A stretch of DNA of 64,000 nucleotides from Ceratothoa steindachneri (GCA_963969495.1 OZ018327.1:32997175-33061174), one strand, 5' to 3'. Counted from the stretch's first letter, positions 12,678-24,576 are shown. The notes: a model not told the origin generated them from the sequence alone. Made by a program: numbers and translations.

Positions 12678-13029
12678 GCATGCGGTTAAGAAGGTAATTT
12701 TGTAGCTAACTAAGCTCTTTATCAAGCTTTCGGAAGGAGCTCTTCGCATAATCACGAGAAGATAACGCATAAGCCAGCCTTTCATTCATTCTTACGCACC
12801 CACACCACCTTAAAGCACAATTACAACCTCGTTTACACCCTGCTTCACCCCATAAATACCTTTATTACCCTCCTTCCTATTTTCAATGCCTTTCCTTTCT
12901 ACATTTCCTTCTCCTGCCATACCACATCGCACTCACTCCTTCCCTCGCCATACCATAGCTTGCACTTTCCCCTGCCATGCCATAGCTTATTCCTAGACCT
13001 AAGGTTCGTAACATCGAACTTTCCAGAAT

Positions 13030-13150
13030 TCGTAGGTGAGCGCTATTAAAAAATCTTATTAAGAAATCGCCAGATGGGCGGAATTAAAAATCTCGTTAAG
13101 AAATCGCCAGATGGCCACTATTAAAACAAGTCTCGTCAAGAAGTAGCCAT
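13030..13150. repeat. Short tandem repeat, ~43-bp unit, about 3 copies
   Basis: Three diverged units share a core like TCTCGTTAAGAAATCGCCAG, preceded by an ATTAAAA stretch. The third unit reads AAGAAGTAGCCATAT in place of AAGAAATCGCCAGAT. Confidence 0.75.
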
Positions 13151-13959
13151 ATCTCTTCTCTATCAAACGGATCCTACGGGTTCTCTGCAGCCATGAAACT
13201 ATCATCGGTCAGACGCTTTTCATCCCTCGCTAATTCCTCAACTCCCTCCAAGCAAACACTTGAGCGCCTCAGCCCCAACCAGCTCAAATTTACTCCATTT
13301 CTTTTCTCATCATACACCGTAACTACCCCGGCATTCTTTCACTCGTCAGGTATTGCTTTGCTTTCAGAAACCTTAAAACAGAACAACCAGATCCATTCTT
13401 TTACAGATTCACCTCATTCACCATTTCTTTCACTAGGTTATCCATTAAGCTGCGTTCCTATTGTTCATACCTTCTGCATATTTAGCGGTTTCCACATCTT
13501 CTTCCATATATGATTTGCACTCTTAAATCCACTCGCACACAGGCAACCATTGAAATCACACTGTTGCGTAGTTGCATCTAATTTCCACTGTAGGAAACGC
13601 TGAAATAATAAAACGAGCTTTTTAATAGGCATCAATTTAGTCCAGTGTTCGTCGTTACAAGCACGGAACAACTATGGTTGCACCTAAGTCTATGTGTTTC
13701 TAATCTGTTACACATTTAGACGTTATATTTAGTAACTATATCTTTGCAACCACTCGCGTGGTTTGAAAGCTTTGAGTACGATGTTCGCTAATCTTAACAT
13801 GGTTAAGGGCATATAAACCCAAGATGAGTGAGACAACCGAATCCAGTTCGAGCTCGGTTCATTCCCGCCAGTTGTGTCCGTCTTCCTCAAATGAGGCTCC
13901 AGAGATGTCATCGTTTACCGGTGGCGATATCTTATCCTCTCTTTTTAGGAAATATACAA

Positions 13960-14775
13960 TGGTTTGACTATAAAGTGAAAACAGCAATAACTGCTTCATT
14001 ACGTTGAATGATAGAGTAATTAAAAGTTTTGGACAGTGGCTATGGGAATTTTAATATATTCTTGAAACATAATCATTTCCTCGATTTCAGAGATGATGGT
14101 GGGAGAAAGTGGTTCACGACCCGCTGCTTCAAAACACACAAGTGAGGCTCAATTATGTTAGGATCTCCTGATTAGGTTGGTCCCTCTTAGTGTTCTATAC
14201 CACTACTGTGTTCTTCCTGCCATTTTCTAAACAACATTAGCTGAGAACGACGCATTATTGACCGTGAAGATGGCGGCACTATTGTATAACAGTGTTTGTA
14301 CCGTTGGGTGAATCTGGCCGCCCAAAATTCACTAATACCCCTTAAAGTAATCCCTACAATTCACTGCTATCCAAGTAGCATGAGGACTACATGACATAAC
14401 CGCCTTCCTGGTACGTGGGACGGGGCGGCAGGAAATCAGGATATAGCGTGAAGGATTTTTCGTCAGAGATGATGACATTCTTCCTCTACCCATTGACCAG
14501 TCTTATTGGAGTATTTGTACTATTCAAGGCGTCTTTTAACATTGATGGGGGAAAGAAAATGAATTGGAATCGTAGCCCCTCCATGGTATCCAGGTGCATT
14601 TAGCTCTTGATCGAGTGTTTTGGTTGATACTGGGTTGGCAACATGTTGCTTCACCTCTTCAGTTGCTGTAGTAGCTGTGGTTGTGATTTATCGACCCAAT
14701 ACGTTTAAATGCTCCACGGTCTCTGTCACTGAGCTTTTTGGTATGCCAGCGTGACTTTAAACACAGGTCCTCCTC
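13960..14775 (-). pseudogene. Tc1-like transposase, right copy, degenerate
   Basis: This is the mirror of 10,768-11,560. The border near 14,770 has GAGGACCTGTGTTTAAAGTC against GAGGAACTGTGTCTCAAGTC in the left copy. The region equivalent to the FSDESSF motif survives as plus-strand AGATGATGACATTCTTCC near 14,470. More stops are present than in the left copy, and a hAT insertion removed its 5' neighbour. Confidence 0.7.
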
Positions 14776-14779
14776 AAAT

Positions 14780-15748
14780 CTTAAATATTGAAAGTCAGAA
14801 AAGTCATGCATTTTTACATATACTGATGCAGAGATCAGTGGTTGCTCGTAACTAAAATTAGTGGGTTTGCTGCATCAGAATCTTTTTTAGCATTGTTTTA
14901 ATATTATGTAAAAGGGAATAAATATATAAAAGAAAATTTATAGATAGACTTGATAAAATCCTAAACAGATGAAAATCAAACATTTTTTTACTTACTAATA
15001 GCCTAAATTGTTGCACTTCAAACTTAATCCATTCATTTAAAAACGAAATCCATTCTTCTTGTTTTAATTTGCGCGAAAAGATTAATTCTTTTCTCCTTGA
15101 TCTCTGGATGACTACTGAGGAATGTTTTCTCCATTGAAAGCACTGCAAGTGCATTTAGTCTTTCCTTAGAAAAGTCGTTATTCCTTTCAGTGTTGAAGCA
15201 TTCTGCCTCTGATGTAGTCATGAGAATTGTCAATAAGATTTTTATCAGTTTCGTAATTTCACTGAGAACATCATCTAGATTATTTTTCAAGATAAATCTG
15301 TGCAGCTTAATTAATTAATAAAAGAACCGAAGGAAATATGAGTTAAATTCTACACATTCAAGAATATAAGCACGTAATTAAGCACAACACACGCGGAGTC
15401 AAAAAGAAACACTACTTTCCACCAGAAAACCAAGGGTGTCACTGCGTGAGCCAAGTGCTCTCTATCCCTAGCGTGCAGCTTTCTATCTCGGACATGTGAG
15501 CATGCGCACAGCAGCAAAACACCGCGTCGCTGGAACTATGAAGCGCACAGTGCTATACAAAGTTTTTGGTATTTCTTTCATAGACTAGGGATGGCTACTG
15601 ACATTAAGTTTAAGGATTATATAATGCACAATTATAAGGAAAGAATTAAAGAAAAAGGACTCATTATATAAAATTTCATTGATAATATCGAGTGGAAATT
15701 GGGGGGAAGGGCTGCAGTTCCGCAGTGCTTATACACGATCCGCCACTG
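14780..15748 (-). mobile_element. hAT-superfamily transposon remnant
   Basis: Read on the minus strand, the element begins at 15,748 with CAGTGGCGGATCGTG, a typical hAT terminal repeat. It carries a C-terminal dimerisation domain at 15,033-15,290 with LLTILMTTSEAECFNTE and ERLNALAVLSMEK. Only about 460 bp separate these, where an intact hAT has over 1.5 kb, so most of the transposase is deleted. The other terminal repeat is not found at about 14,780. Its borders are visible because the left arm gives the empty-site sequence. Confidence 0.75.
15033..15290 (-). pseudogene. hAT transposase C-terminal dimerisation domain fragment
   Basis: An 85-residue open stretch with TSEAECFNTER and RLNALAVLSMEK, the signature of the hAT family C-terminal domain, in the form common to ZMYM-like hAT transposases. 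It then runs into a lysine/arginine-rich end. The upstream catalytic parts are missing. Confidence 0.8.
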
Positions 15749-15749
15749 G

Positions 15750-16620
15750 CACAGATGTCTTAAAACAGAAACGTAGTGGTTATTACGTTAAGTACGGGAT
15801 ATCTGCACTGTATACACACATGATTTATGTGTCATTTAGATTCTTTCTTATTTGTGTTAAACTTTGATGAAAATATGATTTTAAACATCGCATGTTTCTA
15901 TTATTTTGTCGAACTCCTGGATTTCCGCACTTCAGGGACTAAGTCAGACCGAATCTTATGTAGTGTTTCACATGGACACCAGAAACGTGTAATTACAATC
16001 CACCCATGCAAACACTGTGTTTTTGATGTTCAAACGAACTGTGTCAACCGCATCATTCTGTCTCACAGATATGCACTAAAGAGATGGAGAGAAAAATCAT
16101 CGTAGGAAAATATCCCCCTCCCCAAAATAGTACGGAATGCTTAACTCAAAGGACAGGAAAATCAAGCTGCTCGACGCTCATGAAGATCGAATCGCCTGTC
16201 CAGCTGGACTGCGGCTCACACGATTCCTTTGCTTATCGGAAAACTTTGCTTGAATTGTAGGCAAATTGATCAGACGTCCAGGTAAAACGCCACTCGGCAA
16301 CATTGAATCTACCATTCTTAAGCGGGTTACTTTTCGTGTGAATTCACGAATGCCCCCACCCCCTCCTCCCAATTAATGGCAATACATCTCTTCTTCTGAC
16401 GTCACCAACATTTTCAAACGGAGACACAAGACACATTTTCTGCCACAGAGATTTATCGTTGCATTCACTCCTCAGTGGGGTGTCGACCCACGACAACTTT
16501 TCATTGTCAGTCTGTATTCTACCACTGAGGAACTTGTAGAGGACTCTATTCCACCCTTTCCCGACACCCACTTAAGTGCCCCTGGGGCTTTATAAATTGT
16601 TTCATAACATTAATTTACAT
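15750..16620. repeat. Repeat X, right copy (class unknown)
   Basis: Reverse-complement match to about 9,580-10,560, including GTCCCTGAAGTGCGGAAATC and ATGACACATAAATC. It lacks the ~270 bp present in the left copy beside the gypsy LTR. Flanked by the hAT terminal repeat and by the gypsy LTR. Confidence 0.65.
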
Positions 16621-16629
16621 ATCTGCAAT

Positions 16630-17110
16630 CTTACATCACCATGTTAATCTCTAATGTTCATGTATCTTATCATTCTTTCGAAGAAATATTAAAAGAAAAT
16701 GTCTTATTATTTACTACTATATTATTGCAATTATCTGGTTCTATAACGGTGTAAGGTTTTGGAAAGTAAGTTAATGTAACTAGAAGGTGAAAATGAATCT
16801 TATTTTGACCTCATGTCGAATGTATAATACCGCCATGCGTGCTGGCCGTTCCTGCCGAATAAAGAACACTGACTCCAGCTCCCATATTTCTTGACCTTTG
16901 AGGAAACCTCTGCTCATCTTTACCCGTCTACAATCAAGAAAGAAGAGAATCCTCTGCCTTTTAGGAGTCAGTGGTTCACATAAAAGGCAATCCCAGAAGA
17001 AACAAACCGGTAGCCACCAAGCGGAACTAAGAAACCTAGCGGGCTACCCAGGAGTGCTACCAAAACTGGGTGACAAATCCCTCTAGTTAAACAAAGCACT
17101 CACAAAGAGG
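16630..17110 (+). repeat. Truncated 5' LTR of the right gypsy copy
   Basis: Contains TAACTAGAAGGTGAAAATG, GAATAAAGAACACTGACTCC and CTACAATCAAGAAAGAAGAG, matched in reverse at 8,700-9,300 and in direct orientation at 29,330-29,570. The 5' end is cut at the border with repeat X, as in the left arm. The true 3' end is not resolved. Confidence 0.65.
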
Positions 17111-17142
17111 TACACAAGCTGCTCACTTTACACCCCAAATAA

Positions 17143-17604
17143 GTGGAACTTGCCAATTCAATCACCTCCAAGCCTCCCGTCTTTAATGAAGCAGCTGTGA
17201 AGAGATGGTTTAACTTAGTGGAAGCACAATTCCACATTTCAAGGATAAGTCGGGAAGACAATTTCTTTCATATCCTGGCTGATTCACTTCCCGAGAGAGT
17301 CGATCCTCTTCCTCTCCTTAGGACAGAAGTGATTAGAATCCTCGAGAGGACAAAAACAGAACTCTTCGTGAAATTAATCACATCTTCCCCACTTACCGGA
17401 CGACCATGGGTCAATCTCGAAGAGAAGCGAAGGACTACACTGCAAGTTGAGTTAGGTGAGGACTTTGTGAAGCAGAAGGTTATCAAGTCCTTACCTCCAA
17501 ATATCGCGTCCATCATCGTTACGCAGACGGACCAGCCCCTCGCTCAATCAGGAAGACTTGCAGACAAAATAACGGTATGCATAAAGCACAGTGTTTTAGT
17601 GTAA
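17143..17604 (+). CDS. Gypsy gag, capsid part (no ATG start)
   Basis: A 153-residue open stretch. It contains ELANSITSKPPVFNEAAV, FNLVEAQFHISRI, then ADSLPERVDPLPLL and KVIKSLPPNIASIIV. In related arthropod gypsy elements this is the particle-forming capsid domain. The first codon is GTG directly after a TAA, and the left copy also lacks ATG, so translation from here is doubtful. A nucleocapsid zinc knuckle is not visible downstream (17,605-17,840); that part is probably degenerate. Confidence 0.7.
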   Translation: MELANSITSKPPVFNEAAVKRWFNLVEAQFHISRISREDNFFHILADSLPERVDPLPLLRTEVIRILERTKTELFVKLITSSPLTGRPWVNLEEKRRTTLQVELGEDFVKQKVIKSLPPNIASIIVTQTDQPLAQSGRLADKITVCIKHSVLV

Positions 17605-17844
17605 AGAACAGTGATAAAGATAAAAATAGTGCCACATTATTTCACATTATAAGTGCTCTCAGTGTTAATGATATGTGTAAAAGTCGGATCAATAATGCGC
17701 AATGTATGAAATGTGCGCGTTCGCTACCCATCAGTGCGTACACTGATGTTAATCAATCAAATTTCGTGCCTAATAATTATAAGAGTGATAATTCAAAATG
17801 TGTGCCATTAGGACTATTATATTTCCGTAATAATCAAAAGCCTG

Positions 17845-18180
17845 TTGTGTGCTTTGCACATTGGTATTTTGGATTTATTGCTAGATATTGGTGGAGGTGA
17901 CCAAAGCGAAGTGAAAACGTCCAAATACAACGATCTTTTCCAGCCCCCTTGGAAAACTAAAACGGCAGGCCTCAGTAAATGGACGACCGGCGTTCCCACT
18001 TTACTCACTGTCGTTGCGAGGCTAAATAATACTAAAAGTGAATTTTTAATTGATACCGGTGCAAGTGTATGCAAAATTCCATCGTACCCTGTGTACTTTT
18101 GTCAAATGCGTCACTCAAGTGTTAATATTTCAATTGTTAATGGAAGCGGGATAAAAGTGCATTTAGATAGTTATCCCTAG
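17845..18180 (+). CDS. Gypsy protease domain fragment
   Basis: The 111-residue frame contains FLIDTGASVCKIPSYP, the retropepsin active-site motif (D-T-G-A), preceded by a linker with KWTTGVPTLL. The frame stops at 18,178, just before the L2-like insertion at about 18,195. In an intact element this enzyme would cut Gag-Pol. The left arm has lost this region. Confidence 0.75.
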   Translation: MCALHIGILDLLLDIGGGDQSEVKTSKYNDLFQPPWKTKTAGLSKWTTGVPTLLTVVARLNNTKSEFLIDTGASVCKIPSYPVYFCQMRHSSVNISIVNGSGIKVHLDSYP

Positions 18181-18354
18181 TTTACGCCGTTCATTCAGAT
18201 AATAATAATAAACTTCTCATAATGCGCTCTTCAAGGCCGGAGGCCTTCACATAGCACACGTTCGGCTGTGGGCTAAGATTAGTTGGGTGAGTAGGTAATC
18301 TTGAACAGATGCGTTTTCAGGAGTCGCTTGAAAGTGGTAAGTGAGGCAGCAAAT

Positions 18355-19640
18355 CTAATTTCGGCTGGAAGAGCATTCCAAAGCTTGGGGGCACAGACTG
18401 AGAAGGAGCAGTCGCCCATCGATCAGAGGGACGAGCGAGGAGTATTCAGGAGAGGAGCATGGGATGACCGAAGGGCGTGAGGGGCGAGACGTTGGAAAAG
18501 GGCAGAGGAAAGGTAGGTTGGGGCCTTTTGGTGAAGGACCTTGAAAGTGAAGAGAAGAATCTTGAAATGAGAACATCTCACAGGTAACCAGTGCAGTTCC
18601 TGAAGCAGGGGCTTAGAAGGGGAGATGTGAGAGCGACCGAGGAGTAGTCGGGCAGCGTAGTTCTGGACTAGCTGAAGGGGGCGTAGAGAGGAAGATGGTA
18701 GATTTACAAGAAGAGAGTTACAGTAATCAAGGCGGGAGGTAATAAAGGCGTGGGCAGCAGTCTCAAGACTTTGGCGATCGTATTGCGAGCGAATGCGGGA
18801 GAAGTTACGGAGGAAACAAAGGGAAGATTTACTAATATTGTGGATGTGGGGCTTGAAGGAGAGATGCTCATCAAACACAACGCCAAAGATTTCTGACAGA
18901 GTCAGAGAAAGCGACAGAGTTTCCACCCAGAGGGAGGGAGGGAAAGAGGGATTTAACTTTGTATACTAGAGCGGGGGTACCAACCAGAAGAACTTCAGTT
19001 TTGGAGTGGTTAAGTTTGAGGAAGTTAGCCGATAGCCAGTCCGAGATAGAAGAAGAGGCAGAGAGGAAGGAAGTCACAGATTGAGTGGGCAATGGTCGAG
19101 GGGGAAGAGGAAATAAAGATTTAAGTGTCATCGGCCTAGAGGTGGAAGGACAGACAGAGATTACGTAGGAGGGAGCGAAGAGGGAATAAGTAGATACGAA
19201 AGAGGAGATGGCCGAGGACAAAACCCTGAGGGACACCAAAGTGAATGGAAGCGGGGTCAGAGGAGACATCGTTAATCACTATAGATTGGGTGCGAGACGA
19301 AAGGTAAGAGCGGAACCATTCGAGAGCAACGCCAGAAATGCCAAGGAAAGAGTGGAGGCCATCAAGCAAGACGGAGTGGTCAATAGTATCAAAGACAGAG
19401 GAGAGGTCAAGTAGAATGAGAATGGAAGCACAACCCCGGTCAGCAGCTCTACGTAAGCAATCAGTCACATTGAGTAGAGCTTTTTTGGTAGAGTGTCCAG
19501 CTTTAAAACCTGATTGGCAAGTCTCATCGATATTATAGGAAACGCTGTGGGAATTAATGCGCGAAAAAACTACTCTCTCAAGGACCTTAGAGAGGAAGGA
19601 AAGTTGCGAGATCTAGCGATAGCTAGCTGGGTCGGAAGGG
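18355..19640 (-). pseudogene. L2-like ORF2, reverse transcriptase and C-terminal domain
   Basis: RT motifs: LDLSSVFDTIDHSVLL (palm Asp), WFRSYLSSRTQS, FGVPQGFVLG. The catalytic box reads stop-A-D-D-T-stop near 19,125-19,140 (expected YADDTQ), then LNHSKTEVLLVGT. The C-terminal part has HLSFKPHIHNISKSS, ITSRLDYCNSLLVNLPSS and LQELHWLPV. Multiple shifts and stops show it is inactive. Confidence 0.8.
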
Positions 19641-20258
19641 TTAAGCTTCGTCTTTTTAAGGATCGGACGGATTTAGGCACATTTCGAGGAAGAAGGGAGA
19701 ACACCAGTAGCAAGGGAGGTATTGAAAAGGGAGGGAGCGAGTCACAAGGAGAGCCAGATTTTTTTAGAGCGCGAGAGTAAGGCAGACAACTCAGAAGCGG
19801 TCACGGCAGGAAATACGTTGAGCGGCAGTAGGGTAGATCAGGGAGAATGTGAAAAGCCTCGTCAGGCATTCGTGGGAGGGAGGCACGAAGGTTGATGTCC
19901 TTATCAGCGAAGAATTTCGAGAGGATGGTTGGTCTGATGGGGGTGGGGAATTGGTTTGAGGAGGTAAGAGAAGAGAGCAGGCGGAAAACGGCACGGGGTT
20001 CATTTTTATTATCGGCTAGCAATTTACGCGAATGGGCTTCACGGGCAGATTTCAGTTTAGCCAAGTAGAGAGATGTCGCAAGACGGTAAGTGTGCGAAAG
20101 AGCAGTTGTATCTTGCCCACGGGAGCGAGCTTTACAAAGAGCTCTTTCAAGGGCACGTAAAGACTGTCTCGAGCGTAGGAATTCCAGCGAGTACCATGGG
20201 GCTCGTTGACAGCAAGAGGACGAAGGTGTAATAATTAGGGAGTGGGCATTAAGGTAAG

Positions 20259-20792
20259 TTAGGAAGGATTGCTCAAGAATGAGAGGATTTGGTCAGGGGA
20301 GGGGAGAGCGTCGGAAGGGGGTAAATTAGAGGCAACATCATTAAGGAGGAATAGGATGTCAATGGAGGCTAGCCTTTGATAGGGTTTTAGGATGAGAGGA
20401 GACCGAGAGGGCAAAGAAGTGTGTGTTGAGACGTTGAAGTTAATAAGGTAATGGTCAGAAAGAGCATCAGACAGGATAGAAGTGGTCAAGTGGCAAATTT
20501 GACAGTCGCAAATTACAAAGTCTAAAATATTACCATGGCAGTGTGTTGGGGAAGAAACGTGTTGAGTAAGGGAGAAGAGGTCAAGGATTTCGAGGAAGGA
20601 AGGTAGATTAGGGTTAGTGACTGGGAGGTTGAAGTCCCCCATGATGAGAAGATGACTCGATGGGGAGAGACTAGCGAGAACATTACTAAATTCGTCAAGA
20701 AAAAGATCAAGGGAGGACCTGGATGCGGGGGCGGTAGAGCACAATGGTTGTTTTAGATGGAACTTAAATAGAGACAGAGCTAAGGGCCTCAA
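20259..20792 (-). pseudogene. L2-like ORF2, endonuclease domain
   Basis: An open 177-residue stretch with LLIMGDFNLPV (the D-x-N motif of APE endonucleases), NILDFVICD and ALSDHYLINF (the terminal S-D-H). The N-terminal third of the domain is absent because the copy is 5'-truncated. Confidence 0.8.
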
Positions 20793-20949
20793 AAGAAAGA
20801 AGAGGGGAGGGGGAGGGAAATCAGAGAGAGAGGCAATTTTTGGCGCATTTTGTTCCTTTGGTGGATTGTGCTTTTGTAATCCTCATTGCCAATCACATAG
20901 GCTCATATCCAAAGTTTATCAATCCAGTGCATCCGTGGTATCATTAATT

Positions 20950-21806
20950 TGCAATGACCTTTTCCCCACCTAACTCTGTTATACATACAATCTAGACTGG
21001 TAGCGCTCCACCAACTTTCGCCTTCCAAAACTACTTTCAATGGTGAAGTTACATGTTCCCTAAGCAACAAGTGAATCTTAATCGAAAGAAAGTGTGGTGC
21101 GTCAATCAAAGTAACCAGTGGCTTCACCCAATTCATATGGTGCAAAAAAAGATTCCAGGTTAGTAGAAAGTTCTTGGTTATTTCGCCCCCTGAACGCAAT
21201 AACAAAACCGGACCGTTATCTTTTCCGAAGAATTCAGAGGATGGTTTTCATCTCCATGGAAAAAGTGTTTTCTCGCGACTAGATTTGGTTCGGGCATATA
21301 ACCAGATTTCAATGTATCAAGTGGACATAGAAAAAAAAACTGGTGTGTCAACTCCATTTGGGCTCTGAGAATTGTTGAGATTGCCGTTTGGTCTTAAAAA
21401 TTCAATTTATTCCGTGGCTTAGAATTCGTTTTTGTCTATATCAACCATATTCTAATTTTCTCAGATAACAGAAATCTTTAAATAAAACATCTATACAGAG
21501 TCTGAAAAATACTGGCGGATAATAATTTGTGAATTAAATGGAAAAATGCGAGTTCATAAAGGAATAATTAATTTCGAGAGCCACCATGTCTCAGCTGCAG
21601 GAATATGTCATCCAGCGAGGAAGGACACGGAAATCAGCGAATTGCCCTTACCGATGGTTTACCTAGGACTACATGGATTTCTAGGTATGGTAGACAATTA
21701 TAGGAGGAGGAAGCCCAATATTGCTGCAATTGCAGCTCCTATAAATGAACTCTCAAGACTTCAACCTAAACCTCGCTATCTCGTCTGGAATAATGCTGCA
21801 TGGTAA
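20950..21806 (+). pseudogene. Gypsy reverse transcriptase, degenerate
   Basis: Readable RT blocks: FSRLDLVRAYNQISMYQVD (palm Asp) at about 21,270-21,330, then GVSTPFGL, a stop, and LLRLPFGLKNS. The equivalent of the YxDD box near 21,440 reads FLSIST, so catalysis is lost. The thumb region has LGLHGFLGMVDNYRR and IAAPINELSRLQPK. The 5' part matches the left arm (CTGGTAGCG...CCACCAACTTTCG). Several stops. Confidence 0.8.
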
Positions 21807-21860
21807 CCATTTAATGCTACCAAAGAATCCCTGGCGAACACAATCAAGTTACATCACCAG

Positions 21861-22151
21861 TTGCGTAATGAATCACAGTACCAATTAGTGACAGACAGCT
21901 CTCAATTCACAGCTGGTGCTGCTATTCATCAAACTGTTAATTGGTCTCCACAGCCAGTAGCGTTTTTCTCAAGCAAGTTGAGCAAAATAGGGCAAGCATG
22001 CTCACGCTATGACAGGGAACTCCTGTGTGTGTCTCTTGCTGTGATCCATTCCAAACAGATGATGAAGGGCGACATGTTGCTTATGTACGGAACACGTGGT
22101 ATCTTCTTTTTCCTCGCTGTTACGTCCAAAGACCGACGAACAACATTGTAA
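21861..22151 (+). pseudogene. Gypsy RNase H domain
   Basis: Open stretch with VTDSSQFTAGAAIHQ (first Asp), PVAFFSSKLSK, CSRYDRELLCVSLAVIH (Glu). The later DHKAL motif is disrupted; the left arm still shows CTDHKAL. Confidence 0.8.
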
Positions 22152-22399
22152 TTTGACGGTAATATTAAAATATATTAACGACATAATGACAATACGTGGT
22201 GAAGATAATGTAGTTACTGACTGTTAGTTCAGTGCAAATAGACTCGTTTGACAGCGCAGAGCAAGATGAACAAGTGAAATCGTTTCAACCCAAAATCAAA
22301 ATCGCTTTCCTTTCCCAGGAATACTCAACTTTGGTGTGAAGTAGCATCTAAATACCCACGATTGTTTGTTGCCATAGCCTGCAGGATGTAAATTTTGAA

Positions 22400-22755
22400 G
22401 CAACTAATCACATCGTGGGATTAAAGCATCAATTCACTTGTTTAAAGAGAGGTACTTCTGGCCTAATATGGACAGGAACATACGTTTCTGGACACGAGAA
22501 TGCCTCTAAAGTCAATCAGCTAAAGTTAATCGTCACACCAAGTCACAAATCTTGACCATTAGTGTTTCTATATCAAGATTCAAAACAACACACATTGACA
22601 TAATTGGTCCGCTACCATCGTGTACACTGTCGGGACAATCCTACCTGTTATAATGCATAGACAGAGCTACAAGGTGACTATGAGCCATTACCGATTCCGG
22701 ATAACAGTCCTGCAACGGTTGCTTAAGATACTTAGATGGTTGAATCCATAGATTC
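22400..22755 (+). pseudogene. Gypsy integrase fragment
   Basis: In shifting frames: FTCLKRG, FWPNMDRNIRFWTREC (end of the zinc-binding region), then THIDIIGPLPSCTLSGQSYLL, containing the first catalytic aspartate (H-I-D-I-I-G-P-L). The rest is interrupted by the L2-like insertion at 22,762. Confidence 0.75.
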
Positions 22756-22761
22756 GTTGTT

Positions 22762-24236
22762 CTATTAATAATAATAATAGGTATTTATAATGCGCCCTTC
22801 AGGGCTGTTAGCCCTCCCAGAGCGCAGGTTGTGAAGTGAGTGTAGAGAAAATTTACATGGGAGAGAAGGCAATTTTGAAGAGATGAGTCTTGAGGAAACG
22901 TTTAAAAGTAGCAAGGGAGAGAGGGGATCGGACTTCGGCAGGACGAGCATTCTATGGTCTACGAGCACAAACTGAGAAGGAACGGTCACCCATCGAGCAG
23001 AGGACAAAACGAGGAGTGATCAGGACGGGATCGAGGTTAGACCGGAGTACCCGAGGAGTTTGAGGACGGAAGAGGGCAGACGAGAGATAAGGTGGAGCCT
23101 TGAGGTTTAGGGCCTTGTACTCGTAGGTGATGAGCTGAATTTTATACTGGGTACGGAAGCGAATAGATAACTAGTGTAGTTCCTGTAACAGAGGCATCGA
23201 AGGAGAGAACCGGAAGCGGCGAAGGAGAAGCCGGGCAACATACTTTTGAACTAGTTGTAGGGGGAGAAGTGACGAAGAAGGGAGATTTACTCGATGAGAA
23301 TTGCAGTAGTCTAAGCGTGAGGTGATGAAGGCATGAATAGAAGTCTCAAGTGTTCCTCGATCAAAATGAGATCGAACAACTGATAAGTTGCAGAGTAAAC
23401 CGAGGGAAGACTTACAGATTCGATGGATGGGCAGTTTAAACGAGAGTTGCTGATGGTATCAGAGAAGGCAACATTGGTTTTCCCAAGGCTAATGGATAGC
23501 TAGAGAGCTTTAAATTTCTCCACCATCGAAGCGGTACCAACAAGGAGAATTTCAGTTTTATCGTGTTTAAGCATGAGAAAGTTGGCAGACAGCCATTCGT
23601 TTATGGATGTGTAGGCTGAAAGGATCTTAGTAATTAATTGAGAGAAGGACATATGGGATGAGGAAAGGTATATCTGAGTGTCATTAGCATAGAGGTAGAA
23701 GGACAGGCCCAAATCACAAAGAAGGGAGCCAAGAGGAAGTAAGTGAAAGCGAAAGAGGAGGGGACCAAGGACTGAGCACCCCAAAATGAGTGGGCGCGGG
23801 TTTGGAGGATAGGTTATCGAGAGCGACCGACTGAATGCGGGAGGAGAGGTATGAGCGGAACCAATCAATTGCAGTGCCCGAGAAACCAAGGAAAGTGTGA
23901 AGACGATCAAGGAGGACAGTGTAGTCGATGGTGTCGAAAGCAGAGGAGCGGTCTAGGTGGACTAGAATGGACGTACAACCACAACCCCTATCGGCTGATC
24001 TACGTAAACCGTCTGAAACATTAAGAAGAGCGGTTTTAGCAGAGTGCTTCGCTTTGAACCCGGATTTGCACGTCTCATCGATATCGCAGTTAAAAATATG
24101 GTCTTTAAGGCGAGAGAAAACCATTATCTCGAGCATCTTAGAGTGGAATTGAAGCTGTGAGATAGGACGATAGCTAGATGGTTCAGAGGGGTTAAGGTGT
24201 GGTTTTGTAAGGATAGGACGATATGTGGCATGCTTG
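22762..24236 (-). mobile_element. L2-like LINE inserted in gypsy, copy 2 (5'-truncated)
   Basis: Minus-strand 3' end GCGCATTATAAATACC then TATTATTATTATTA, the same tail type as copy 1. The RT part (23,500-24,136) has SAFDTIDYTVLLDRLHTFLG, WFRSYLSSRIQS and the catalytic box as YANDTQIYLSSS. The second Asp position is Asn, which should abolish activity. The 5' end at about 24,236 begins within [12 protein letters not shown]-terminal and 3' untranslated DNA lie at 22,790-23,500. Confidence 0.85.
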
Positions 24237-24399
24237 AAGAGAAAGATGACAATGATGACAGTAACGTAGACTCCGTCCCAGATAGTCAGAGAAATGGTAG
24301 AAAAGCAGACGTTTCTACTCCTTCCAGTAGATCCTTCATATGGGTATTTTTAAATATATATTTTTGTAGGCCAAATTTAGTGGCTAAAAATCCAGTTGC

Positions 24400-24576
<177 letters not shown>

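Larger units (their letters stand above)
11711..13869. other. Spacer between the inverted arms, no gene recognised
   Basis: This ~2.2 kb holds a (TA)n tract and two short tandem blocks (C-rich at about 12,905-13,000; 43-bp units at 13,030-13,150). Open frames at 13,193-13,513 (plus) and 13,465-13,671 (minus) have no motif I know and overlap each other. I see no coding gene. Confidence 0.5.
18195..20840 (-). mobile_element. L2-like (CR1 group) LINE inserted in gypsy, copy 1
   Basis: The minus-strand 3' end near 18,195 reads GCGCATTATGAG followed by TTTATTATTATT, a microsatellite tail typical of L2/CR1 elements and shared with copy 2. Coding order: endonuclease (20,259-20,792), linker (19,801-20,064), RT (about 18,970-19,640), C-terminal domain (18,355-18,926). 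It is 5'-truncated near 20,840. It splits the gypsy between protease and RT, so it is younger than the gypsy. Confidence 0.85.

Noticed and set aside
13193..13513. 106-residue plus-strand open frame after a CAGCC-ATG
   Set aside because: Composition is low-complexity, no motif, no splice context, and it overlaps another frame on the other strand.
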